A stretch of DNA of 64,000 bases from an archaeon (GTDB lineage Archaea; EX4484-52; WAPT01), in NCBI GenBank assembly GCA_029258795.1, contig JAPDKB010000004.1, positions 62,001 through 126,000 of the forward strand, read 5' to 3'. The position numbers and the translations under genes were made by a program. Of the stretch, positions 29,389-38,303 are shown one piece after another. Below the pieces are notes generated by a model. The model did no database searches and was not told the DNA's origin. It worked only from the letters and a program-made list of their open reading frames with translations. Position 1 is the first letter of the stretch. Each line of letters starts with the position of its first letter.

Positions 29389-29427
29389 TTAATTCCCTCT
29401 CATCCCCGAACCAACAGGAGTTCTCAC
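29389..29427 (+). repeat. 39-bp direct repeat, right copy (3' end of nucleotidyltransferase frame)
   Basis: Identical to 27991-28029; reverse strand encodes VRTPVGSGMRGN-stop. Confidence 0.95.
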
Positions 29428-29506
29428 GCGCCACCCATCTATCTCAAAACCACCCATTCGCTTCATCACATGCTTGGCAAGAGAACGGGCACGATCCACC
29501 ATGTTT

Positions 29507-30169
29507 TTAGGATGGGTGACGCGAGGCCCGCATAAACAATTCCAAAAACTCCTGATCCGGAAACTCCGGAAACAGGTATTTTTCTTTTGTCTCCTGATAA
29601 GTGAGCATCTCCACCACTTTACAATCCTTTGGGAGGGGATATTCCAAAAACTTACAGTAAATCTCAAGCCATCTTCCAATGGCTCTAAAGTAAGCAAAGC
29701 TGAGGGATGGAGATTCCTTTTCAAAAGCATCCTCTATCCCATCCAGATCATCCCATATGTTGTACTTCCAGAGCTCTATCCTCGCTTTTGAGGGACATGG
29801 AAACCTTTTCCTGACCCATTTTTTCGCCTCCCTTTTAAGAGCAGCAACCACACCTTCAGGGTCCCATAATATCTCCCTTGTGACAAACTGGGTGGCTGTG
29901 GTGATGCATCCGGCAGCATAATCCTCCTGAAAGTATTCCTTAATCTGACGCGGCGGATTTGCAAAATATTCTATTAGGTGGTTGTCAACAACCTTGTTGC
30001 CGCGCTCCCTCCATTTCACACCATCATCAAGAATGATGTGTACATCAATGTCTGAACGGGAAGAAGCACAACCCGTAACAAAGCTCCCACAGACCATGAA
30101 TCCGCGCACATACTTTTTCCTTTTCCATGGCTCCAGAAACTTCCACAGGGCTTTTCTCCACGAATCCAA
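29507..30169 (-). CDS. nucleotidyltransferase-domain protein, likely frameshifted near its C-terminus
   Basis: GSFVTGCASSRSDIDVHIIL; C-terminal continuation in another frame down to 29389. Confidence 0.65.
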   Translation of the reverse strand: MDSWRKALWKFLEPWKRKKYVRGFMVCGSFVTGCASSRSDIDVHIILDDGVKWRERGNKVVDNHLIEYFANPPRQIKEYFQEDYAAGCITTATQFVTREILWDPEGVVAALKREAKKWVRKRFPCPSKARIELWKYNIWDDLDGIEDAFEKESPSLSFAYFRAIGRWLEIYCKFLEYPLPKDCKVVEMLTYQETKEKYLFPEFPDQEFLELFMRASRHPS

Positions 30170-30319
30170 AAGAAATTAAGATATCAAGCGTAATAAATTT
30201 TGTGCATAGAAGGACGCGGCTCATAAGCTACTCCTGAAATCATACACCTCATTCTGGGACGGCTTAATCATCGCCGCAGTTAGAATTTTGTGCCCAATCT
30301 TAAAAAACTTCATCCTTCA

Positions 30320-31420
30320 TCAACCGTCCACCCCATAAAGCGGCTCCACCTGCATGATAAATCTATCTTCCGCAGGAAGCTCCCAGACAAGCTCGACCTT
30401 ATATCCGAACTTGCTTGCCTTCTGCCCCAGCTTATCTGATGTCTCCACTACCCCTCTCTTTTCGTCAATTTCAAACAGCCTGGGCGATGCTCTCAAAACC
30501 TTCTGCAACTCCTCCTTCAACTCTTTCAAGCTCTGTCCTTCTTTTGGATAAACGTAAGCTTTCAGAAGCCATCCTTCCTCACTCACCTTTTCATAGGGCT
30601 TCTTTATGCTCTCGGCTCTTAGCTTCATCCTGTTGCGCAGCTGATAATATTCCTTCACATAGCTCTCGCAGAAATGAGCGCTAAGCTTTGTGGTATATAC
30701 GGCTATGTATTTCATGAGCTTTCTTCCGAGCTCATAGCTTCCAGCTATGGTGTTGAACTCATCGTAGTTCAGCTCGTAACCTCTCGCAAGAATTTCATCC
30801 ACAGTCAGCTCTGAGGCCTCAAACTCGTTGAGGTTGATGAATTTAGCTCCTGCTTCCTCTATGTAGTGCACCATCTCCTTTATGTAATCTTCCTTGTCTG
30901 GAATGCAGGGAATCTCGACGCCCACATCAAAAGCATAGCTTGCAGCTATTCCAACAAGCTCCCAGTTGCGCTTGCTTTCCATATCAAGATGGAATCTCAA
31001 CTCATCAAGTCCAGCATCCTCAAGCTTTCCAAGCACATCCCTGAACTTTTCCTCATTCAGAATTCCGTAAGTATAAAGGTGGATGTGAAAGTCCTTTCCG
31101 AAAGTTTCCTTGAGCAGTTTAATGTAATGCAACGTTCTATCCAACCTCAGTAAGGGATCCCCTCCGGTAACGCCAACACCCTTGGACTGGCAAAGCTCCA
31201 CCTCTCTAATCACATCTTCATCCTTCTTAACCATGACTTCGTTTATCACCACAACATCTTTGTTCTTCTTGTAGGATGAGAGGGGACAATAGAAACAATT
31301 AACTGCACAGATACCTGTAACAAAAAGAACGGATTTGAGCCCCTTTATACAAAGATCACAACCTTTAGGAAGCGTACCTATGTACTTTGAACCAGCAAGA
31401 CTGGACTTGATCTTCCTCAT
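30320..31420 (-). CDS. radical SAM protein
   Basis: CAVNCFYCPLS (CxxxCxxC), VTGGDPLLRLDRTLHYI, HLYTYG. Confidence 0.87.
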   Translation of the reverse strand: MRKIKSSLAGSKYIGTLPKGCDLCIKGLKSVLFVTGICAVNCFYCPLSSYKKNKDVVVINEVMVKKDEDVIREVELCQSKGVGVTGGDPLLRLDRTLHYIKLLKETFGKDFHIHLYTYGILNEEKFRDVLGKLEDAGLDELRFHLDMESKRNWELVGIAASYAFDVGVEIPCIPDKEDYIKEMVHYIEEAGAKFINLNEFEASELTVDEILARGYELNYDEFNTIAGSYELGRKLMKYIAVYTTKLSAHFCESYVKEYYQLRNRMKLRAESIKKPYEKVSEEGWLLKAYVYPKEGQSLKELKEELQKVLRASPRLFEIDEKRGVVETSDKLGQKASKFGYKVELVWELPAEDRFIMQVEPLYGVDG

Positions 31421-31474
31421 GAGAAAGAGCTTTCTACATGATAATTTTTAACCTTATCTCAAAAGAGGAAAAAA

Positions 31475-31646
31475 TCGGGCTCGGACGGTGGGGGACGCGA
31501 ACCTTCTCAACCCTGCGGTCTAGGACCGTGACCTTTGTCCCCCACCCTCCGAATCCGGAAGGCATGGCCTTTTCGGTCAACCTCTGATGCCCTCTTTGGC
31601 ACAGGGTCTCATCCCGAATTATGCCCTGTCCAACCCTGGTGCCATC
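31475..31646 (-). ncRNA. candidate structured RNA of unknown family (three stem-loops)
   Basis: Minus-strand TATA-like TTTAAATA ~25 nt upstream; SL1 GGCACCAGGGT/ACCCTGTGCC, SL2 GGCAT/ATGCC, SL3 CGGAGGGTGGGGGAC/GTCCCCCACCGTCCG; T6 run at the 3' end. Confidence 0.5.
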
Positions 31647-31670
31647 TACACACCTTTATGGATTCGCTAC

Positions 31671-31678
31671 TATTTAAA
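31671..31678 (-). promoter_or_regulatory. TATA-box-like element for the structured RNA
   Basis: TTTAAATA on the minus strand. Confidence 0.4.
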
Positions 31679-31799
31679 CTTTCCTGTGTCTCAATATAGA
31701 TTTTGCAGAATCAACTGATAAAAATTAAAAGATTTTTGATAAAAAATTGATAAAAAATAACCAAAAAATTACAAAAAAATTTGCTGATTTGATGCGATT

Positions 31800-32330
31800 T
31801 TGGAGGGGTGGCTTGTGTTGCATGCCCTCTCAACCAGAGAAAAACAGGTGTTTGCAGAACTGTTGAAAGATGCAAGACAGTCCGATAGAGAGATAGCCAG
31901 AAAGCTAAAGATGTCCCAACCGTCAGTGAGCAGAATAAGGCAGAAGCTTGAAAAGACGGGTCTCATAAAGAGGTATGCTGCTCTACCGGACATAAGCAAG
32001 TGCGGTCTCAATCTCTTTGCAATAACGTTCTTTGAGTGGAAGGATCACACCAAGAAAGAAGAGCTGAACGAGCTTGTGTCGTTTTTGAGTTCACATCCAA
32101 ACGTAATTCTATTCGGGAAAGGAGAGGGGATGAGCGGAAGAACAACGATCATTCTGTCCATCCATTCTGATTACGAATCATTTTTCGAGATGATCCACCA
32201 GATAAGGGAAAGGTGGGACACGCTCATTACAGCCATGGACCACTTTCTCACCACATCAAAATCCGTCAGAAAGGGTGGCGATGTAGCCTCAGCTATAGTT
32301 AAGATGCTTCGTGGCTCCAGCCATCACTGA
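31800..32330 (+). CDS. Lrp/AsnC-like HTH regulator
   Basis: ELLKDARQSDREIARKLKMSQPSVSRIRQKLEKTGLIKRYAALPD. Confidence 0.8.
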   Translation: MEGWLVLHALSTREKQVFAELLKDARQSDREIARKLKMSQPSVSRIRQKLEKTGLIKRYAALPDISKCGLNLFAITFFEWKDHTKKEELNELVSFLSSHPNVILFGKGEGMSGRTTIILSIHSDYESFFEMIHQIRERWDTLITAMDHFLTTSKSVRKGGDVASAIVKMLRGSSHH

Positions 32331-32929
32331 CAGAACCTCCTGTTAAACTCTTCTTCCAATTTTTTCAGTTTTTTATCATTTTCCTCCATTCTGACGTTCA
32401 TCACATCCACAACAAACTTTATGTAATCTTCATCCACTTTCAGCCGGTTATCGATTCCGAGCGGTGTTGCGATGTAATCCGTGGCGATTATTTCAACAAA
32501 GGGGAACGGCTCAAGCCTGAATATTCCGCTCCTCTTGAATCCCAGCTCCACACAGAGTTTTATCAGTTCTCCGGCATCTCTAACCGATCTACACCCCACA
32601 TGAAGTATGAATGACTCGCATTTCAGCCAGAGAACAGCACCACCGTACATTCCGCTGGCTGTTGCCATCTTCACTTTCTCCATAACTTCTTCAACTTCAA
32701 CCTTTCTGTGCCATTTTGCAATGAAGACGTGATCTTTCTTCTTTCCTCTCAAAGGAACACACGATAACGATATCCTCCCGCTGCAGGATGAGGTTGTGAA
32801 AAAGCTTGTTGTGGAGTTTATGAGCTCAAGGAGGGGAATTATTCCTTCATCCACCTCTCCCCTCTCCATCGCTCTAGCTAGAGAGTCCAGACTCTTCTTT
32901 TTGTGCTCATCAAAATCCACGCCTTTCAC
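32324..32929 (-). CDS. taw3: tRNA wybutosine-synthesis methyltransferase Taw3/TYW3
   Basis: INSTTSFFTTSSCSGRISL, WHRKV, VGCRSVRDAGELI, TDYIATPLG. Confidence 0.88.
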   Translation of the reverse strand: MKGVDFDEHKKKSLDSLARAMERGEVDEGIIPLLELINSTTSFFTTSSCSGRISLSCVPLRGKKKDHVFIAKWHRKVEVEEVMEKVKMATASGMYGGAVLWLKCESFILHVGCRSVRDAGELIKLCVELGFKRSGIFRLEPFPFVEIIATDYIATPLGIDNRLKVDEDYIKFVVDVMNVRMEENDKKLKKLEEEFNRRFCQ

Positions 32930-33576
32930 CTCTCAAGAACCATCCTAACATCAGCGGCAACAACCCTGTCCTTCCACACCATGACAGGATTGAGATCCAT
33001 CTCGTGTATGTCCTCCCTCTCAACCATCTTAACAACCTTCATCACGAAGTCCGCAACTTTTCCTTTGTCCGCTTGCGGATAATTCCTGAAGCCATCAAGC
33101 AAAAAGCCGTATTTCAACTCGTTGAACATACTCATAACGTCTTTCCTAGTTAGCGGAAGGACACGCACCGCAACATCCTTTATAACCTCGGTGAACACAC
33201 CACCCAGCCCAAACAAAACCACTTTGCCAAAAACATCATCCGTCTTAACACCAATGATGATCTCAATCCCCCTTTCCATCTTCTCAACAGCCACACCCTC
33301 CAGAATCATTTTTTTCTTTTTGACAATCTTCATCAGGTTTCGAAAAGTAAGTATAACCTCCTCATCACAGTTTATGTGGGTTACCACCCCACCAACATCA
33401 CTTTTGTGAAGCGCATCAGGACTGACAATTTTCATCACAACCGGATATCCTATCTTTCTCGCGGCTTTCACAGCTTCACTCTCATTATTAACAAGCTCAC
33501 CCTCACTTACCTCCACACCATTCCTTGTAAGGATTTCCCTGGCTTTCCAATAGCTCACGTTCATTAATCCCATCAA
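32926..33576 (-). CDS. acdB: acyl/acetate-CoA ligase (ADP-forming) beta subunit
   Basis: ATP-grasp: GYPVVMKIVSPDALHKSDVGGVV, GVKTDDVFGKVVLFGLGGVFTEV, MDLNPVMVW. Confidence 0.88.
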   Translation of the reverse strand: MMGLMNVSYWKAREILTRNGVEVSEGELVNNESEAVKAARKIGYPVVMKIVSPDALHKSDVGGVVTHINCDEEVILTFRNLMKIVKKKKMILEGVAVEKMERGIEIIIGVKTDDVFGKVVLFGLGGVFTEVIKDVAVRVLPLTRKDVMSMFNELKYGFLLDGFRNYPQADKGKVADFVMKVVKMVEREDIHEMDLNPVMVWKDRVVAADVRMVLER

Positions 33577-33583
33577 CTCACCT

Positions 33584-33802
33584 TCATCTTCTCTTCAACC
33601 TGTAGGTCTTGATAAGTCCTGAATAATTTTTTACTTCCTCAACCACATCAGCAAGATAGTTTTGAATGTAGCGGTGCACCGTGCTTTTTGGAATTCTGGT
33701 CAATCTTGCTATCTCCATCACCCACAACCCCTCAGGATGCTGCCTGAGAACTTCCACAATTTTCTCTATTTTCCTTGGATCAGGACCCGGAGGCCTTGGC
33801 AT
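33584..33802 (-). CDS. small winged-HTH protein
   Basis: LRQHPEGLWVMEIARLTRIPKSTVHRYIQNYL; similar to 20565-20852. Confidence 0.62.
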   Translation of the reverse strand: MPRPPGPDPRKIEKIVEVLRQHPEGLWVMEIARLTRIPKSTVHRYIQNYLADVVEEVKNYSGLIKTYRLKRR

Positions 33803-33844
33803 GCAACCACCTTAAACCTGCTCAAGAATTAGTGGGAAGAACAT

Positions 33845-34246
33845 CTATTTATTGATTTTCTTTCCCTTCTCCATTTCCTTCATCCTGTAAAATATTTCAA
33901 GAGCTTCCTCTGCCGTTGAAGCCTTCATATCTCCGAACACATGAGGGTGCCTCCTCTCAACCTTATCCGTAATTTCCTTGAGCACATCATGAATCGTGAA
34001 TAATTCATGCTCCTTACAAACCTGAGATATCATTACCACGAGAAAAAGCACATCCCCCAACTCTTCTTTAATGTTATCCCAATCCTTTTTTTCTATCCCC
34101 TCTTTGAGCTCTTCCACCTCACTATTCAAAAACCGCAGCCAATCCTCAAGCTTCTGCTCTCTATCCCATGGACAGCCATTCTCGCTCCTCAGCCTTTCCA
34201 CCATTTCCACGAGCTTGAGAAAAAGCTCCCCAACCTTTTCTTCCAT
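33845..34246 (-). CDS. mazG: MazG-family nucleotide pyrophosphohydrolase
   Basis: GCPWDREQKLEDWLRFLNSEVEELKEGIE ... EELGDVLFLVVMIS. Confidence 0.85.
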   Translation of the reverse strand: MEEKVGELFLKLVEMVERLRSENGCPWDREQKLEDWLRFLNSEVEELKEGIEKKDWDNIKEELGDVLFLVVMISQVCKEHELFTIHDVLKEITDKVERRHPHVFGDMKASTAEEALEIFYRMKEMEKGKKINK

Positions 34247-34299
34247 GCTTATCCAACTCCCTGATAAGGTTAAATATTTTGTGATGCCAGTTTGGTGTT

Positions 34300-34521
34300 A
34301 TGAAAGTGAAACTCTTGTGGGCTGCAGAAAGCTTGGAAGAGGGGGAGAAGGAGATTGAGCTGGAGGGTGACAAGTTTAAAGTGGAGGAGATACTCAGAAA
34401 AGCAGGCGTAAACCCCGTCACGGTTCTTGTTAAGCTGGATGACAGAATCGTTCCTGTGGAGGAAGAGATTGAGGGGGAGAATGTTGTTCTGGAGTTGATT
34501 CCTGTTGTGAGCGGAGGGTAG
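34300..34521 (+). CDS. ubiquitin-like MoaD/ThiS/SAMP-family protein
   Basis: 73-aa beta-grasp-like pattern ending LELIPVVSGG*. Confidence 0.75.
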   Translation: MKVKLLWAAESLEEGEKEIELEGDKFKVEEILRKAGVNPVTVLVKLDDRIVPVEEEIEGENVVLELIPVVSGG

Positions 34522-34525
34522 ATGA

Positions 34526-35422
34526 ATGGCGGGCTTGTGGTTGGTCTATTCTCTTTTGGTAGCGTTTTTCTCATCAACCATAGCGATCATATCCAAAAAA
34601 GCGATGAAAGGAATGGATTCATTGACAACTTCCATCATCTTCAAGGCGGTGACTGTTGTGGCTCTCCTCCCCTTTGTCGCTTTGAACTTGCGAAACATTC
34701 CCACAAGCAGCAACTTTTTGACTGTTCTTTTTATGGCCTCGATGCTTAACGGCACATCCACCCTGCTTTATTTTCACGCGGTGAAGCATGGAGAAGTATC
34801 TTTGGCTGTACCCCTCTTAACCCTCACGCCAGCGTTCATGCTTTTAACGTCTCCTCTCATCCTCCAAGAGTTTCCGCCTGTTGAAGGTGTGGCGGGCATA
34901 ATTCTCATAGTGGTGGGAGCTTATGTTTTAGGTGTGAGCTCCACCTTTCCTAACAACGGAATGAGCTTATTCACACCATTCATCAACCTGATTAAAGATA
35001 GAAGCGCGGCATCCATGCTGGCTGTGGCTTTCATCTGGAGCATTACGGCAAATCTGGATAAGGTAGGGGCCAAGCTTTCCACAACAATCCAATGGATATT
35101 TCTTGTTAATCTGCTCTCCTTAATTATTCTTCTATCAGCCATGCTTGCGTGGAATAAAAAACACATTTCAATTCTCTCTCCAAATAGCTCAAGCTTCCTG
35201 ATGCTCATCATTCTGGCTGGTGCAATTCACGCCATCATGAATGTCATTCAGATAGAAGCCATCATGATGACCTACGCATCCTATGTTATAGCCATAAAGC
35301 GCATGAGCGCGCTCTTCACCGTTATCTTTGCACGCGCTGTTTTAAAGGAGGGCGCATTCCCCCTTAGGGCTCTGGCTTCATTTCTTATGGTTTGCGGAGC
35401 GGCAATACTTGCTTTAAGCTAA
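34526..35422 (+). CDS. EamA/DMT-family transporter
   Basis: ~10 hydrophobic segments, EamA-like duplicated architecture. Confidence 0.8.
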   Translation: MAGLWLVYSLLVAFFSSTIAIISKKAMKGMDSLTTSIIFKAVTVVALLPFVALNLRNIPTSSNFLTVLFMASMLNGTSTLLYFHAVKHGEVSLAVPLLTLTPAFMLLTSPLILQEFPPVEGVAGIILIVVGAYVLGVSSTFPNNGMSLFTPFINLIKDRSAASMLAVAFIWSITANLDKVGAKLSTTIQWIFLVNLLSLIILLSAMLAWNKKHISILSPNSSSFLMLIILAGAIHAIMNVIQIEAIMMTYASYVIAIKRMSALFTVIFARAVLKEGAFPLRALASFLMVCGAAILALS

Positions 35423-35472
35423 GCCAGCTATGAAAGGCAATCATTTAAATCTTCACACCAACCCATTCTGCC

Positions 35473-36399
35473 ATGGAAAGCTATGATGTCTGCGTTGTGG
35501 GTGGCGGTCCGGCAGGAATGACCGCAGCTCTTTATCTTGCCAGATACAACATGAAGGTAGCCTTGATTTTCTCCAAGCTCGGCGGAGCTATGGCTGATGC
35601 ACATGCGATAGAAAACTATCCCGGCTTCAAGAGAATAAGTGGAATGGAGCTGGCAGAGAGAATGCTTGAACAAGTAAGCTTGTACAGCAATGTGGAAGTG
35701 ATTATGGATGAGGTGGTCGATGCAAGGAAAGAAGAGGATGGATTCGTGCTGAAAACACATGATAAGGAGTTCAGATGCAAAGCGGTTGTGCTTGCTTTGG
35801 GTATGCAGAGAAGAAAGCTGAATGTAAAGAATGAGGAGAAGTTTCTGGGGAGGGGCGTTTCCTACTGCGCAACATGTGATGGGATGTTCTTCAAGGACAA
35901 GGTTGTGGGAGTTGTTGGCGGTGGTGACGCTGCTTTTGATGCGGTGCTCTTCCTTTCAAACATAGCCAAGAAGGTTTATCTCATCCACAGAAGGCAGGAG
36001 TTCAGAGCCGAGGAGATCAAGGTGGAAGCTGCAAGAAAGCTTGAGAACGTGGAATTCCTGCTCGATAGTGTAGTTGTCGAGCTCGATGGAAAGGATAAGC
36101 TTGAGCGAGTCAGAATAAGAAACGTTAAGAGCAATGAGGAAAGGTGGATCGAGCTTGATGGACTCTTCATAGAAATTGGCTCCATGCCTTCAGCCGTTCT
36201 CGCCCAAAAGCTCGGAGTCGAGCTCGATGATAAAGGGTTCATAAAGGTAAATGAGGATATGAGCACGAATGTGGAAGGAGTTTTTGCAGCTGGCGACATA
36301 ACCAGCGCTTCTGCAAATGTGAGGCAGGTTGCCACGGCTGTTGGAGAAGGAGCTATAGCTGGGGTTAGCGCTTATCTTTACGTCAAGAAGAAGAGATGA
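35473..36399 (+). CDS. trxB: thioredoxin reductase
   Basis: VGGGPAGMTAALY, YCATCDGMFF, VVGGGDAAFD, GVFAAGDITS. Confidence 0.92.
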   Translation: MESYDVCVVGGGPAGMTAALYLARYNMKVALIFSKLGGAMADAHAIENYPGFKRISGMELAERMLEQVSLYSNVEVIMDEVVDARKEEDGFVLKTHDKEFRCKAVVLALGMQRRKLNVKNEEKFLGRGVSYCATCDGMFFKDKVVGVVGGGDAAFDAVLFLSNIAKKVYLIHRRQEFRAEEIKVEAARKLENVEFLLDSVVVELDGKDKLERVRIRNVKSNEERWIELDGLFIEIGSMPSAVLAQKLGVELDDKGFIKVNEDMSTNVEGVFAAGDITSASANVRQVATAVGEGAIAGVSAYLYVKKKR

Positions 36400-37118
36400 T
36401 ACAGATGAAAAAATTTGCTCTCGTTTTGAGGGACGAAGATGACAGGAACGAGATTGAAAAGCTTATCCTTGAGCATGGCTTTGTGAAGGATGAAGAAAAG
36501 CCGGATTTTGTTGTGTGTGTTGGTGGAGATGGCACGATACTGGTAGCAGAAAGAACGTATCCGTCCGTTCCAAAGCTGTGCTTCAGCAAGCACACCTCTT
36601 GCAGGACATGCCAGCTAAGCGTTGAAGAGATGGAAAAAGTGCTGGATGCTCTTGCTTCGGGGAACTTCACCGTTCACGAGGAGATGAAACTTGAAGCAAG
36701 GTATGGAAGCTTGGTTAAGCTTGCTCTCAACGAGGTGCAGCTTCACAATGAGAAGCCAACTCATGCAATAAGGTTCGAGGTTGTGATAGAGGAAAAGGGT
36801 GAAACGAAAGCGTTCGAGAACGTGGTTGGAGATGGAGTTATAGTGGCAACACCGTTTGGATCAACAGCATACTACTACTCAGCTGGAGGTGAGCCGTTCA
36901 GCAAAGGGGTAGGTATAGCTTTCAACAACTCCCACAACTTCAGAATCAAACCATTTGTGGTGGATGAGAACGCGACCATCCATGTGAAACTTTTGAGAGG
37001 GAGCGCTTTCATGATAGTGGATAACGACGAGCATTATGTGCATCTTGATGAGGGAGAGGAGTTTGTGGTGAGGAAAGCGAAGGAGAGAGCGAGGTTCATA
37101 CTGATTAGAGGTGGTTAA
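36396..37118 (+). CDS. nadK: NAD kinase
   Basis: VCVGGDGTILVAER, LALNEVQLHNEKPTH, GDGVIVATPFGSTAYYYSAGG. Confidence 0.88.
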   Translation: MIQMKKFALVLRDEDDRNEIEKLILEHGFVKDEEKPDFVVCVGGDGTILVAERTYPSVPKLCFSKHTSCRTCQLSVEEMEKVLDALASGNFTVHEEMKLEARYGSLVKLALNEVQLHNEKPTHAIRFEVVIEEKGETKAFENVVGDGVIVATPFGSTAYYYSAGGEPFSKGVGIAFNNSHNFRIKPFVVDENATIHVKLLRGSAFMIVDNDEHYVHLDEGEEFVVRKAKERARFILIRGG

Positions 37119-38292
37119 AATGGATGAGGAGATGAAGAGGAAAGTTGAAGCGCTGCATGAAGGGGGCAAGATAGAGATTGTTTCAAGAATAGCACTGCAA
37201 AGCAGGGACGAGCTTTCTCTCGCTTACACACCGGGAGTGGCACACATATCAAAGCTGCTGGCTGAAAATAAAGAGAGAGCTTATAATTACACAAGGAAAT
37301 GGAACGCCGTAGCCATTGTTTCCGACGGTTCAGCCGTGCTCGGGATGGGCAACATAGGCGCTTATGGTGCAATTCCCGTCATGGAAGGCAAGGCAGTGCT
37401 TTTCAAGGAGCTTGGGAATGTGGATGCTTTTCCGATCTGCTTGGCAACGCAGGATGATGATGAGATTATAAAAATTGTGGAAGCGATCTCTCCCGTTTTT
37501 GGAGGGATAAATCTGGAGGATATAGCGGCTCCACACTGTTTCAGGATAGAGAAGGAGCTTGAGAACCGGCTTGACATCCCCGTCTTCCATGATGATCAGC
37601 ACGGCACAGCGATAGTTGTGCTTGCGGCTCTTATGAACGCGCTGAAACTTGTGGGCAAAGACAAGAATGTGAAGGTTGTGATAAGCGGAGCCGGAGCAGC
37701 AGGCATAGCCATAACCAAGCTTCTGCTTGATTACGGGATAAAGCACATAGTGGTGTGCGACAGCAGGGGTATAATTCATGAAGGAAGGAACGATCTGAAC
37801 TTTGCAAAGGAAGAAATCGCTAAGCTCACCAATCCGGAAAAGCTTGAGGGTGATCTCGCTTTGGCGATGAAGGGCGCTGATGTCTTCATTGGCGTGTCCG
37901 CTCCAAACATAGTTAGTAAAGAGATGGTTGAGAGCATGAATGATGATGCCATAGTATTTGCCATGGCCAACCCCGTTCCGGAGATCATGCCTGATGAGGC
38001 AAAAAAAGCAGGAGCGAGAATTGTTGGCACTGGCAGAAGCGATTTTCCCAACCAGATAAATAATGCTCTCGCCTTTCCCGGAGTTTTCAGGGGAGCGCTT
38101 GATGTCAGAGCGAGAAGGATAACGAAGGAGATGAAGATAGCTGCAGCGAGAGCCATTGCTAACTATGCCGAAAATCTGGGCCTGAGTGAGGAGAGAATAG
38201 TGCCGAAGGTGCTTGACAGAAATGTGCATAATGAAGTGGCAAGAGCGGTGAGAGAAGCAGCGATGAAATGCGGGGTGGCAAGGAAAAAGTAG
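37111..38292 (+). CDS. malate dehydrogenase (decarboxylating), malic enzyme
   Basis: LAYTPGVAHIS, SDGSAVLGMGNIGAYGAIPVMEGKAVLFK, FHDDQHGTAIVVLAAL. Confidence 0.93.
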   Translation: MVKMDEEMKRKVEALHEGGKIEIVSRIALQSRDELSLAYTPGVAHISKLLAENKERAYNYTRKWNAVAIVSDGSAVLGMGNIGAYGAIPVMEGKAVLFKELGNVDAFPICLATQDDDEIIKIVEAISPVFGGINLEDIAAPHCFRIEKELENRLDIPVFHDDQHGTAIVVLAALMNALKLVGKDKNVKVVISGAGAAGIAITKLLLDYGIKHIVVCDSRGIIHEGRNDLNFAKEEIAKLTNPEKLEGDLALAMKGADVFIGVSAPNIVSKEMVESMNDDAIVFAMANPVPEIMPDEAKKAGARIVGTGRSDFPNQINNALAFPGVFRGALDVRARRITKEMKIAAARAIANYAENLGLSEERIVPKVLDRNVHNEVARAVREAAMKCGVARKK

Positions 38293-38303
38293 AAAGCGTG
38301 AGG

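Noticed and set aside
30200-30310. Possible C/D-box sRNA in the intergenic region before the radical SAM gene
   Set aside because: Only partial C-box-like GATGATT on the minus strand and no matching CTGA D box.
31505-31540. Possible CTA (amber/pyrrolysine-type) anticodon in SL3
   Set aside because: Anticodon and T stems are poorly paired, no D-arm, and TAG appears as an ordinary stop (for example EndoQ); no Pyl genes seen.
37330-38229. 299-aa minus-strand ORF
   Set aside because: Shadow ORF antisense to the malic enzyme.
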